NCBI RefSeq assembly: GCF_000737335.2 | Contig: NZ_JMCC02000026.1 | Location: 1 to 64,000, forward strand | Length of the DNA stretch: 64,000 nt | Direction of reading: 5' to 3' | Source of the DNA: Enhygromyxa salina | GTDB lineage: Bacteria > Myxococcota_A > Polyangia > Nannocystales > Nannocystaceae | Shown here: positions 43,772-53,000 of the stretch, in pieces | How the letters are laid out: every line of letters begins with the position of its first letter | Numbering within the stretch: the stretch's first letter is position 1 | The notes under the pieces: model-generated | Told to the model about the DNA's origin: nothing | The model's database searches: none | What the model saw: only the letters and a program-made list of their open reading frames with translations | Translations under genes and position numbers: made by a program

Positions 43772-44017
43772 GTATTTCCTCTGCGGGACCTGGCGGGCCC
43801 AAGAGAGCGCCGGACGGATCCGGGAACGCCGTACGTACGCGGCCCGTGGCTGGCTCCTAGGCTACACGAATCCGCACTCCGTCTCGAACCTCCCATGCAC
43901 GCCAAGCTGCCGGGTTCCCGCGGGTCGTGTAGATGCCACCGTTTCCGGTCTAGGCGTACCATCGGGTGTTGGGAGACGTGACGATCTTGTCGCCGCGACT
44001 CCAAACTGCTCAGCCCT
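43772..44017 (-). pseudogene. Decayed C-terminal domain of a polymorphic toxin
   Basis: Leftward, one frame reads RGDKIVTSPNTRWYA, stop, TGNGGIYTTRGNPAAWRAWE then VRDGVRIRVA, stop, EPATGRVRTAFPDPSG. The two TAG codons (43950-43952 and 43857-43859) are in the same frame and the text on either side is coherent. The tail pattern 'G.I..GNP.AW..W.VRDGVR.RV...P.TGRV.TAFP' is that of small nuclease tips at the ends of contact-dependent or MafB-type toxins, whose last strand is commonly G.I.TAFP-like. No N-terminal delivery region remains: the polymerase gene begins at 44018. The MafI-like immunity gene follows directly. Interpretation as a toxin remnant is inference from this pattern and the neighbour. 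Confidence 0.55.
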
Positions 44018-45571
44018 CTAGCCCCAGTGATCCGCGATCGCAGCCTCAACCAAGATCGGCACCGAGTCCACCAACTCACCCATCGCCGCAACCATCACCT
44101 GCTCGACAATCCCCCGCCCCCGCTCCGCGTGCTCCTCGGGCACCTCCGCAATATACTCATCATGCACAACCAACACCCCGCGCCCCCCGATCTCCGCCAG
44201 CGCCGGCTGAAGCCGCAACATCGCAATCTTGAACCCCTCAGCCGCGGTCCCCTGCACGGGGATGTTCAGCGCCGCATTAAACGAAAACTTCCCAGCCAAG
44301 AACGTCCGCCGCCGCCCCATCGCGGTGACAACCGTGATGTCCTCCCGCTCCCCTGCCCGCGACAGCGCGCCGATCCGCCGATGCCACGCCGCGATCCCGG
44401 GAAAGGTGCGAAAGAACGCCTCGCGGGCCGCCGCTGCCTGGCGCTCGTCGAGCTCGAGCCCGTAGGAATCCCGAGCATATTGCGCAAACCGACGCGCCCC
44501 CATCCCAAACAAGAACCCAAAGTTGACGGCCTTCGCCAGCTTGCGCTCGTGACTGTCAACCTCGTGCTCGGGCTTGCCCGCGAGGTTGGCCGCGGTCGCG
44601 CGGTGGGGATCACGGCCGGCACGAAACACGGCGCGCATGGCCTCGCAGGGGGCGAGGTGGGCGGCCACACGCAGCTCGATCTGCGCGTAGTCGGCGATGA
44701 TCAGCTTGTGCCCCTTGGCCGCCACGAAGCACGCGCGCAGGCCCGGGGCGGTGTGCTCGGCGGGGACCTGTTGAAGGTTGGGCTCGGTGCACGAGAACCG
44801 GCCCGAGTCGGCCGCCAGCGGGTGCAGGCGACAGCGCATGCGCTGATCCGGGCCAACGTAGTCGCGCGCCCAATAGCGGTAGGTCGAGATCAACTTGTCG
44901 AGTCGGGCGGCCCGCTCGACCACGCCTTCGGTCTCGGCGTCAACGTCGAGCTCGGCTCGCTCGCGGACCCAGCTTCCGGCGATGCGCTCGAACCCGGGCG
45001 CGTCAACACCGATCCCGGCGGCCTCCATTGCGACCACGGCCGGGATCAGGCTGCACTCGAACGAGTAGACCTTGGCCAAGCTGCGATCGCGGAGCATCGG
45101 CGTCATCGTGCGAAGCAGCTCGAGCAGCGCCTCGGCCTCGCTGGCCAGACGGGTGCCCGTCGAGCTCAGGGTCAACAAGCCATCGGGGAGCTCCCGCTCG
45201 AGGAACTCGCGCACGGATCGATCGAGCGGCCGATGATCGCGGCGACGATCCGCGCCCTCGCCCAGCAAGGTCCCCGCCACGGTCGCGCAGCCGAATCGAG
45301 CCGGCGCAGAAACGCCGCGCTCCGCCAGCACGCCAAGCGCCCGGTGAGCGTCGGCGAACACCAAGTACGGGGGCGGCTGCGCCTGCCACAGCGGCGCGAG
45401 GAGCTCGGCGAGGTCGAGCTGCGGGTCGAGGAACAGCGCGCGCTCGAGCACCAACACCGGGACCTCGCTCGCGCCGTCGAGACCCAGCGCGATCGCCATG
45501 CCCTCGAGTTGGCCGCCGCGCGCATCGTCGCCGCTGCGCAGCCGGGCGCCATCGCGACCGCGCACGTCCAA
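44018..45571 (-). CDS. Family A DNA polymerase, short form without 5' nuclease
   Basis: At least 517 residues from a TTG at 45571. The frame stays open for roughly 190 bp further upstream with sensible sequence (VAALERARAAITRISERHPK) but without ATG, GTG or TTG, so the true start is unclear. The N-terminal part resembles the 3'-5' exonuclease-like domain of Pol I but its metal-binding acidic motifs are not evident (LDVRGRDGARL). The polymerase domain is intact: motif A LIIADYAQIELRVAAHLAP, motif B RKLAKAVNFGFLFGMG, motif C VLVVHDEYIAEV, plus SGRFSCTEPNLQQVP. It lacks the 5' nuclease of PolA, so it may be a second polymerase for repair, or phage- or plasmid-derived. Located between the RCC1 gene and the toxin remnant. 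Confidence 0.85.
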   Translation of the reverse strand: MDVRGRDGARLRSGDDARGGQLEGMAIALGLDGASEVPVLVLERALFLDPQLDLAELLAPLWQAQPPPYLVFADAHRALGVLAERGVSAPARFGCATVAGTLLGEGADRRRDHRPLDRSVREFLERELPDGLLTLSSTGTRLASEAEALLELLRTMTPMLRDRSLAKVYSFECSLIPAVVAMEAAGIGVDAPGFERIAGSWVRERAELDVDAETEGVVERAARLDKLISTYRYWARDYVGPDQRMRCRLHPLAADSGRFSCTEPNLQQVPAEHTAPGLRACFVAAKGHKLIIADYAQIELRVAAHLAPCEAMRAVFRAGRDPHRATAANLAGKPEHEVDSHERKLAKAVNFGFLFGMGARRFAQYARDSYGLELDERQAAAAREAFFRTFPGIAAWHRRIGALSRAGEREDITVVTAMGRRRTFLAGKFSFNAALNIPVQGTAAEGFKIAMLRLQPALAEIGGRGVLVVHDEYIAEVPEEHAERGRGIVEQVMVAAMGELVDSVPILVEAAIADHWG

Positions 45572-45762
45572 GGCGACGCCGAGCGCTTTGGGGTGGCGCT
45601 CGCTGATGCGGGTGATCGCAGCGCGGGCGCGCTCGAGCGCGGCTACCTGTACGATCTTCGGGGTCGGCCACGTGGGCCGCGGCTCGGCGGCTGGCTGGCG
45701 CGGAGAAGCGATGGCGGAGTCTAGCAGGGTGTGGAAGCGCGGCGCGCCACCAGGCCGACGGC

Positions 45763-46965
45763 TCAGCTGCGTGGGTTGGGCCCCAACGCCCCGCGGTCCG
45801 CCAGGCCCCAGCAGTACACCTTGCCGCCGGACACGACGCAGGTGTGTCGTTCACCTGCGGCGATGTCGACCACGCCGCGCACGCCGTCGACCTTGGCGGG
45901 GGTGGGCTTCGGCCGGCGGCCGGCGTCGATCTGCCCGTCCGAGTTGTCGCCCCAACAGCGCATGTCGGAGGCGGAGAACAGCGCGCAGGTGTGCTCGCCG
46001 CCGGCCACGATGTCCTTCATGCCGGTCACCCCCGTCACGATCGGGGTCCGCTCACGCTCGACCTCCCCCGCGACGCCCAGCTGTCCCTGTCGGCCCTCGC
46101 CCCAGCAAGCCAGCTCGCCCTGCCGCCGCAGCGCGCAGGTGTGACGGCCGCCCGCGATGATCGACTTGGCGTCAGCGAGCCCCTGAACCGCGCGCGCGTT
46201 GACCCGCGAGGCGATCCCCCCGTCGCCGAGCTGGCCCTCGGTGTTGCGCCCCCAGCACATCACGCGGCCGCTTTGCTCGACCGCGCAGACATGCTGACCG
46301 CCCACGCCCAGCGAGACGACCTTGGCCACCCCGGTGACCGGCTGCGGAAGCGCGAAGGCCCGCTCACCACCCGCGCCCACCTGCCCGCTCGCGCCCGCTC
46401 CCCAACACACCACCTTCCCGCCACGTCGCAAGGCGCACGCGAACGCCTCACCAGCCCCGAACGCGATCGCGTCGGACAGGCCCGCGACGGCTGTCGGCCG
46501 CGTGCTCCAGGCCCCGACCTTGGCCCCGCGGCCGTCGCCTAGCTGCCCGTCTTGGTTGTTGCCCCAACACACGACCGCACCGGACCTGCGCCGCGCACAG
46601 CTGAAGTCTCCGCCGGCCACGAGCTCCACGGCGTCCGCCAGCCCCGTCACCGCAACCATCGCCGTGCTGTCGTCTCGAGATCCGTTGCCCAGCTGTCCGT
46701 ACGTGTTGCGTCCCCAGCACATCACGGCGCCGGACTTCTGGCGGGCGCAGCTGTGTTGGTTGCCCGCGGTGACTTCAACGAACTCGTTGGCGCTCGAGGG
46801 CCGCGGCTGGGCCGGTTGCTGGGGGCCCGTCGCCGGAGCCGGAGCCGTTGGCTGCCGTGCGGGCCCGGTGTTCCAATCACAGCCAAGCGCCAAGCTCAGC
46901 GCCACAATCGAGACGGTACCGAATTGCAAAGTCCGATTGGAGTTCGGTTCGGCGCGACGTGGCAT
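45763..46965 (-). CDS. RCC1-repeat lipoprotein
   Basis: 400 residues from the ATG at 46965 (an upstream in-frame ATG at 47016 adds a non-signal-like segment). Lipobox LSLALGC, then a Pro/Ala/Gln linker to about residue 60. The rest is about seven RCC1-type repeats of roughly 48 residues, each with the bacterial form HSCAR.KSGAVMCWGRNTYGQLG (C....G.v.CWG.N..GQLG), which fold into a seven-bladed propeller. The paired Cys in each blade probably form disulphides, suiting the cell surface. Such proteins are plentiful in myxobacteria; ligands are unknown. Its start is divergent from the lipoprotein at 47064, with a 98-bp shared upstream region. Confidence 0.88.
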   Translation of the reverse strand: MPRRAEPNSNRTLQFGTVSIVALSLALGCDWNTGPARQPTAPAPATGPQQPAQPRPSSANEFVEVTAGNQHSCARQKSGAVMCWGRNTYGQLGNGSRDDSTAMVAVTGLADAVELVAGGDFSCARRRSGAVVCWGNNQDGQLGDGRGAKVGAWSTRPTAVAGLSDAIAFGAGEAFACALRRGGKVVCWGAGASGQVGAGGERAFALPQPVTGVAKVVSLGVGGQHVCAVEQSGRVMCWGRNTEGQLGDGGIASRVNARAVQGLADAKSIIAGGRHTCALRRQGELACWGEGRQGQLGVAGEVERERTPIVTGVTGMKDIVAGGEHTCALFSASDMRCWGDNSDGQIDAGRRPKPTPAKVDGVRGVVDIAAGERHTCVVSGGKVYCWGLADRGALGPNPRS

Positions 46966-47063
46966 GGGTGGAAGGTAGCAGCTACCGCGCGCCTGAGCCG
47001 AGTGTGCCGGATCCATGAGTTAGAATGTCGGCCCCGCGCCAAATGCGAGACCGCGAGCACGAC

Positions 47064-48008
47064 ATGCGCACGACCACCCTCTCGATGACCGCGCTCTTGG
47101 CCCTGGCCGCCGTCGCGGGATGCAGCGATGACGGACCGGGCGCTGACACCGAGACCACCGACGCTTCGACGACCATGTCGAGCACCGAGTCGACGACCGA
47201 CACGGACACCGAGACCGAGACCGGTACCGAAACCGGCACCGGAGACGCGTTTCCAGACTGCACCCCGCAGGACGATGCACTCGCGCCCGTGTTCTTCGCT
47301 ATGAACTCCGACGCCTGGGCCATGTCCCTCGGCCCCAACGACTTCCTTCGGATCGAGAGCGCCCGCTGCACGATCGACAGCTCCGAACACCTCCCAAACA
47401 ACGGCATGCCGCTCGTCAACTTCTGGATGACCTGCGTCAACGATCTCGACCAGGCCGTGTACGACGACTTCGTGCTCCAGGTGTGGTCGGAGGAGCACGG
47501 GAGCATGCTCGAGTTCGCGGTCGGGACCGAGGTCGACATTCGCTTCGAGCACGACGCTTGGGTCTCCACGCACAGCGCCCAGAGCGTGTTCACCATGCGG
47601 GATCTCGACGGCGTCCTGTTGTTCGCCGGTGGGAGCCAGCGCTTCTCCCCGACCAGCTTGGACGCTGACGGGCCGCGCTGGGCCTGGGATCGGATCGCGG
47701 CGCCCGACACCGACCCGGCGGCCGCCGAGGACTGGCTCGCCCCGCTCTCTCGCGTTGAGCTCGTCGACGACGCCTGCCCGTTCGAGCCCTTTGACGGCTT
47801 CGTCGCCGACACGTGGCGGCGGTTTGGCCTGCGCGCCAGCGATGACGCAGGCCCAGGGCTGAGCCTCGATCGCTCGTCCCGGACGGTCACGCTAGACGGC
47901 CGTGACTACGAGCTCGTGGTCGGTGAAGCGCTGGCGTTTTGGCTCGCCGATCAGCCGGAGAACGCGGTGGCCGACGTGCGCATGTTCCTGGTGATCACCG
48001 ACGGCTGA
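47064..48008 (+). CDS. Lipoprotein, unknown function
   Basis: 314 residues from the ATG at 47064 (13 codons downstream of an alternative ATG at 47025). Signal peptide ends AAVAGC, followed by a Thr/Ser/Asp/Glu linker (TETETGTETGTGDAF) to about residue 65. The globular part has mixed alpha/beta patterns with three Cys: CTPQDDALAPVFFAMNSDAW, then RCTIDSSEHLP and a final strand FLVITDG. No conserved catalytic motif recognised; the repeated 'WLAPLSRVELVDDAC' and 'GRDYELVVGEALAFWL' strands suggest a beta-sandwich. Likely surface or periplasmic. It is convergent with the methyltransferase gene (18 bp gap). Confidence 0.72.
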   Translation: MRTTTLSMTALLALAAVAGCSDDGPGADTETTDASTTMSSTESTTDTDTETETGTETGTGDAFPDCTPQDDALAPVFFAMNSDAWAMSLGPNDFLRIESARCTIDSSEHLPNNGMPLVNFWMTCVNDLDQAVYDDFVLQVWSEEHGSMLEFAVGTEVDIRFEHDAWVSTHSAQSVFTMRDLDGVLLFAGGSQRFSPTSLDADGPRWAWDRIAAPDTDPAAAEDWLAPLSRVELVDDACPFEPFDGFVADTWRRFGLRASDDAGPGLSLDRSSRTVTLDGRDYELVVGEALAFWLADQPENAVADVRMFLVITDG

Positions 48009-48026
48009 GCGACCAAGCGGTCCCGT

Positions 48027-48992
48027 TTACCCGCTCGCAAGCCGCCACACGGCGCTCTGCCCCACGCGCTCGAGCGGGCTGTCGTCACCCACCTGCGCGC
48101 GAAACTCATCGGCCGCGCGCCGCTCCCCGAAGCCCTCGAGGTAGTAGTCGTCGAAGATGATCGTGCCCCCCGGCGAGATCTTGGGGTACAGCCGCTCGAG
48201 GGTGTTCTTCGTCGCAGTGTAGAAGTCGCAGTCGATCCGCATCAGCGCGATCGACTGCACGCGATCAAACGGAAACTCCGGCGAGATCAGGTTGCCGCGC
48301 AGGAATTCCACATCGTCGAGGCTGACGCCGAGCTCGCCAAAGTTCTGGCGGATCTCGGAGATCGAGGTGCGCACCCCCTCGGTGTCGAAGTGAACGCGGG
48401 CCAGCTCGAGGGCCGAGACGATGACCCGGTCGTCGATCGGATCCGCCTCGTCGAGCACGCGCAGATCCATGGTGTCGTAGATGTCCAGGCACAGCAGCCG
48501 CCGACCACCGCCAAGCAAATCATTGATGAACTTCATGATCATGCTGCTGCCCCCCTTCCACACCCCCACGTCGACGAAGTCACCGGGCACCCCGGCACGC
48601 AGGACCCGGGCGCACTCGTCCGCGAGGCTGTGCATGAGCTCGGGCTTGAGCATCGAGTAGACCTTGATGTCGCACAGCTGCAAGTAGTGGAGCAGCAGCA
48701 TGCTCTCGAGATAGGTGTGCAGCACCTCGGGCGCGAGCGCGAGGCCCTCTGCGGCCATCATCGCGCGGATCTTTGCGCTGAGCACGGCGCGATCTCGACG
48801 CTTGCGCCGCAGGACCTGGCCCACGAGCCGCGGGTAGCGAAGCGGCGAGCGATAGCGGATCGGAGACAGGCGCTGAAACAGCGGGTCGACTTGCGCGGGA
48901 ATACTGGAAGCGTTCGATGCCATCGGTGAAACAGTCCTCGAAGGTGTCCGCAAGCGGGCGAGAAGCCCTCGCCCGAGCTGATAACAGCTCAT
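48027..48992 (-). CDS. TylF/MycF-type O-methyltransferase
   Basis: 321 residues if started at the ATG at 48992, which overlaps the COQ4-like stop (ATGA); an ATG at 48923 (MASNASSIPAQ) gives 298 residues and would be nearer family length. The SAM-binding region GDFVDVGVWKGGSSMIMKFI, the central CLDIYDTMDLR, and MRIDCDFYTATKNTLERLYP with GGTIIFDDYYLEGFGERRAA define the TylF family, which methylates hydroxyls on macrolide sugars and other polyketide products using SAM and Mg2+ (the DD pair). It is the last gene of the leftward PKS2-COQ4-methyltransferase run, so its substrate is probably the product of PKS2. Sequence quality and length are normal. Confidence 0.85.
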   Translation of the reverse strand: MSCYQLGRGLLARLRTPSRTVSPMASNASSIPAQVDPLFQRLSPIRYRSPLRYPRLVGQVLRRKRRDRAVLSAKIRAMMAAEGLALAPEVLHTYLESMLLLHYLQLCDIKVYSMLKPELMHSLADECARVLRAGVPGDFVDVGVWKGGSSMIMKFINDLLGGGRRLLCLDIYDTMDLRVLDEADPIDDRVIVSALELARVHFDTEGVRTSISEIRQNFGELGVSLDDVEFLRGNLISPEFPFDRVQSIALMRIDCDFYTATKNTLERLYPKISPGGTIIFDDYYLEGFGERRAADEFRAQVGDDSPLERVGQSAVWRLASG

Positions 48993-49762
48993 GGCGTGCT
49001 CGTGGCTGGGGTCGGGGGTGAGTAGCGAAATTGGTAGGCGTCGGGGTGGCGCTGGGCGACGGGGTAGCGGGCACCAACGGATGTAATGCCATAGCGCTCG
49101 CGCAATTCGTCGAGCGGGCGATCCCACAGATCTTCAAAGTAGACGCAGTGGAGCGGGCGGCCGCGCTTGCCGGATCGCCACGCCCGCGCGGCGCGGGTGC
49201 AGAATGTCGCCCAATTGCGGCTCGTAAACAGCAGCTTGAGCGCGCCAAAGAAGATCACCAGCGCAGACAGCTTCTGCGGCAGCTGAGCGAACTGAAACAC
49301 CTGCAGGCTCACCTCTTCGTGCAACTCGACGCCGAGCCCAAGAAACACGTGGCGCATGTCGTGGCTGGACCGGTAGCGGGCCTTTGCGTACTCGGTGTGT
49401 TCGTCCCAGCGCAGCCGCGAAGGCCCGAGGTCAACGTCCTCGAGCAGATCATTGACATAGAAGTGATGCCAAACATTGTAGCCAAAGCTGTCGATTGGCA
49501 GCTGGCTGAAGTAGACCCAATCGGCGTCTCGGACCGTCAGCAGCGCGCGATCCTGCATCAGTCGCCGGCCCTCTTGGCTGGTCCACATCTGCGCGGCTGC
49601 GCGAGAAAAAGCAGCGCCGTCGAGGTTGTCTTGAATCCCGGCGAGGTCGTCGAAGGTGTAATTGGGCCAGCGTAGAAACAGCACGCGGGCGCAGTGGTAG
49701 AGCACAGCCCAGCTCCGCGCGAGCCAGCTGGGGGGACGAACCGGGTTGAGCGCGGCGTCCAT
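48989..49762 (-). CDS. COQ4-like protein (ubiquinone biosynthesis family)
   Basis: 257 residues from an ATG at 49762 (a GTG at 49879 would add 39 residues not typical of the family). The hallmark is HDMRHVFLGLGVELHEE, an exact HDxxHx11E metal-binding motif of COQ4, followed by VSLQVFQFAQLPQKLSALVI and, upstream, LPIDSFGYNVWHHFYVND. In eukaryotes COQ4 takes part in C1 decarboxylation/hydroxylation of the quinone ring; bacterial homologues occur outside ubiquinone pathways, and some sit in natural-product clusters. Placement between PKS2 and a TylF methyltransferase, with overlap to the latter, implies a tailoring role on the polyketide; that is inference. The 294 bp between it and PKS2 (49763-50056) hold no further gene that I can see. 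Confidence 0.78.
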   Translation of the reverse strand: MDAALNPVRPPSWLARSWAVLYHCARVLFLRWPNYTFDDLAGIQDNLDGAAFSRAAAQMWTSQEGRRLMQDRALLTVRDADWVYFSQLPIDSFGYNVWHHFYVNDLLEDVDLGPSRLRWDEHTEYAKARYRSSHDMRHVFLGLGVELHEEVSLQVFQFAQLPQKLSALVIFFGALKLLFTSRNWATFCTRAARAWRSGKRGRPLHCVYFEDLWDRPLDELRERYGITSVGARYPVAQRHPDAYQFRYSPPTPATSTP

Positions 49763-50056
49763 CAGACCGCGCAGGGTTCGGGGCTCGAGAGCGTGGGCGT
49801 GCTGTCGCGCAGGATGGTCATTGCCATGCTCGGGACAATGCAACGTCCAGACCACCCCCAAGGGCGATGTAGCTGCCACCTGAGGCGCTCAGATCAAAGC
49901 TGCGTGGTCGTTCGCCAGCGATCTGCGCGAGGGCGCGCGAGCCTGCGCAGCCCACGATGTTGCGCGTCGATTGACGCAGAGTGTCGTGATTGTCGCCGAC
50001 TGTCCAACCCGGCAGTACGTGACTGGGCGATCAGCTGCGACTGCGTGACGCGAACG

Positions 50057-53000
50057 TCAGCCCGACGCTGACAGCGTGATGCTCACCTCGGCCGCGAGGA
50101 TCGCCCCGTCGCGAACGCGATAGCGAGCCGTGTGCCTGGCGCGGCGTTGATCCTCGAGCTGCAGGCTCGCGCTCGCGTGGACCTGCGTCGTGTCACCGAC
50201 CTCCTCGCTCGCGTGGATCGCCAGATCCCCCTCGCCGATCGACCGCAAGCCCACCCGAGGATCGCCAAGCCACGGCCGCTCGCCCTCGAGTTCCCTGGCC
50301 TCGGGCCCGTGGATCCACCAGCGCGCGTCTGCAGCCGCAAACCGGGCGCAGGCCGCGGGGTCGTCGCTGAACGCGGCGTAGAACGATCGGACGACGTTGA
50401 CGGGATCGAGCGCCGCGCTGGTGGTTGGGTGCGGCTCGGGCAAAGTCTCGACCCGCAACACCTGCTCGAACAACGCGGCGAGCTGCGCCTCATGATCGAT
50501 GTGAAAGAAGTGATTGCCGCTGGCCAGCCACCGCCAGTCGAACCGAGCCGAGGTCTCGCGTGCCCACAGCCACTGCTCGTAGGCGTTGGTCGTGGGATCC
50601 CGCCCGCCACCGATCGCGGTGATCGGCACCTCGAGCGGCGTGCGTGCGCGCGCCTTGTAGTCCAACAGCATGCGGCTGTCGGCGCGGATGGTCTCGAACG
50701 CCAGGTCGCGCAGCTCGGCGTCGCCCTCGAGATCGGCGAGGCCCTGAAATTCGACGAGGCGGAGGAACGCGAGGATCGGCGTGTCGCCTAGCTCGTCGCG
50801 CTTCGAGTCGTCGAAGAACCCCCGCATAAGATCGGCCTTGTAGCGGGACGGTGAGTTCGAGGCCGCGGTGAAGAAGTGGCGGGGCGCTCGCCCGGAGGCC
50901 CTGAGCTGGTGAATGAGCTCGTAGGCGACCAGCGCACCCGAGCACTGACCGTAGAACGAGAAGGGTCGATCATCGAGGTCGTCGAGCAACGCCTCGCCGA
51001 GCTCGGCCACGAGCGTGTCCATCTGGCGTGGCAGCGGCTCGCCAAACCGGGTCCCGCGACCGGGGGGCTCGACGTTGCGGACCTCGATCCACGCCGGCAT
51101 CGCCTCGCCCCAGTGCCGATAGGTGCTCGCCGCTCCGCCGCCGTAGGGAAAGCAGTACAGCAGCTGATCTGCCTGGGGCCGCGGGCGCGGACGCACGAAG
51201 CACGCGCCTCGGGTGATGCCGACGGCGCTCGAGCGCGCGGGCGCCGAGTCGTGATCGAGGCTTGGACCCGCGAGCGCGCGCAGCTTGGCGACGAGCGCCG
51301 CGATCCCGGGCGCCTGCATGACCTCGAGCAGCGGCAGCTCGAAGCCGCGGTCGACCAGGCGCGCGCGCAGGCGCGAGGCCATCAGCGAGTCGAGCCCAAG
51401 ATCACGCAGCGGCACGTCCATGGGCAGCGCCTCGCTGGCGCCGAGCTCGTGGGTCAAGGTTGCGACGACGAGCGCCTCGACGTCGATCGCGGTCAGCGTG
51501 TGGGTGAGCGCTGGCGCGGGGGCCTCGACGTCCGCGCGGGCGATCGGGGCGACCGCGTGGCCCGCTCGGGGATCCCCAAGATCGACCCGCGGTCCATAGT
51601 GACGCCGCATCCACGGATAGCTGGGCAGGCCGGTGACGCGCCCACGGTGCCCTTCCCACACAGCTTCCCAGCGCGGCTGAACGCCCAGCGCCCAGACCCG
51701 ACCGAGCGCGTCGAGGAACGCCTCGGGTCCGGCGTCGCGGGCCATCCCGCAGCTGAGTCGGGCCGCGGGCTCGAGGGCGGCCAGCGGATCCTCGAGCGGC
51801 ACCGTGAGCACCGGGTGGGGAGAGAGCTCGAGGATCACGTCGCCGGCCGGGCGCAAGACCTCACTCAGCGCGCGCCACAACAACACGGGCTTGCGCAGGT
51901 TGTCCTGCCAGTAGCTGGGCGCGCTCGCGGCCTCGAGCCAGTCCAGGGTCACGGTCGAGAGCATCCGCGCCCGCGGGGCTTCACTCGGTTGCTCGAGCCC
52001 TTGCAGCTGGGCCTCGAGCAGCGCGGCGAGCGGGTCGACGTGGCTGCAGTGCGAGGCGTAGTCAACTTGGATCCGGCGCGCGAACACCCCCTCGCCGTCG
52101 AGCTCCGCGAGCAGCTCGACGAGGGGCGCGGGCGAGCCCGCGATGACCACGTTGGTTGGACTGTTGACGACGGCGATCTCGAGGTCGGAGCGGCGCGCAG
52201 CAAGCCGCTCGCGCATGTCGGCCTCGGACAGCGCGACGGTGGCCATGGCCCCGGGCGTGTCGAGGTGCTCGGCGACGATCCGGCTGCGCGTCGTGATCAC
52301 GCGGGCGGCGTCCTCGAGGCTGAGGAGCCCGGAGATCGCCGCCGCCGCGACCTCGCCCATGGAGGTGCCAAGCACGACGTCGGGCTCGACGCCAACGCTG
52401 CGCCACAGCTGCGCGAGGGCGACCTGCATCGCGAAGATCGCCGGCTGGACCCGGTCGACACGCTCGAGCGCGGCCTTCGACGCCAGGGCCTCGCTCAGGC
52501 GCCAACCAGCGCAGGCGAAGATCGCCGCCTCGCAGCGCTCGAGCGTCGCGCGAAACACCGGCGACCAGGCGGCGAGGGCCTGCCCCATGCCCAGCCACTG
52601 ACCGCCCTGCCCTGCGCACAGGAACACCACCCGCGGCGCCGAGCTTGGCGCGCGGGTTGGGTAGACATCCGTGAGCGCGGCGGCGAGGCCCGCGGGGCTG
52701 GGCTCGGGGGACGCCGCGGTGAGCACGTGTCCGCGCCACGCGTGATGGGTCGTGCGCGCGGCCAGGGTGTAGGCGAGGTCGGCGGGCTCGACCGCGCCAG
52801 CCAAGACGAGCTCGCGCAGCTGCTCGACGTGGGCAAAAAATGACTCGCGGCTCGCCGCCGAGATCGGCACGAGCAAGCGCGCTGGCGCAGCGGCGGGCTC
52901 GGGCTGCGCGCTCGCTACCGGTCCCAGGATCGCGTGGGCGTTGGTCCCCCCAAACCCGAAGCTGCTCACCGCCGCATGGGCGGGCCCCCACGACTGCAGC

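Noticed and set aside
43857..43952. TAG recoding in the toxin-like tail
   Set aside because: TAG is used as an ordinary stop elsewhere here (for example at 44018-44020 and 56137-56139), so decay is the simpler reading.
45003..45854. A 283-codon minus-strand frame starting MNDTPASCPAARC
   Set aside because: It overlaps the polymerase gene in another frame and is Arg/Ala-rich without motifs.
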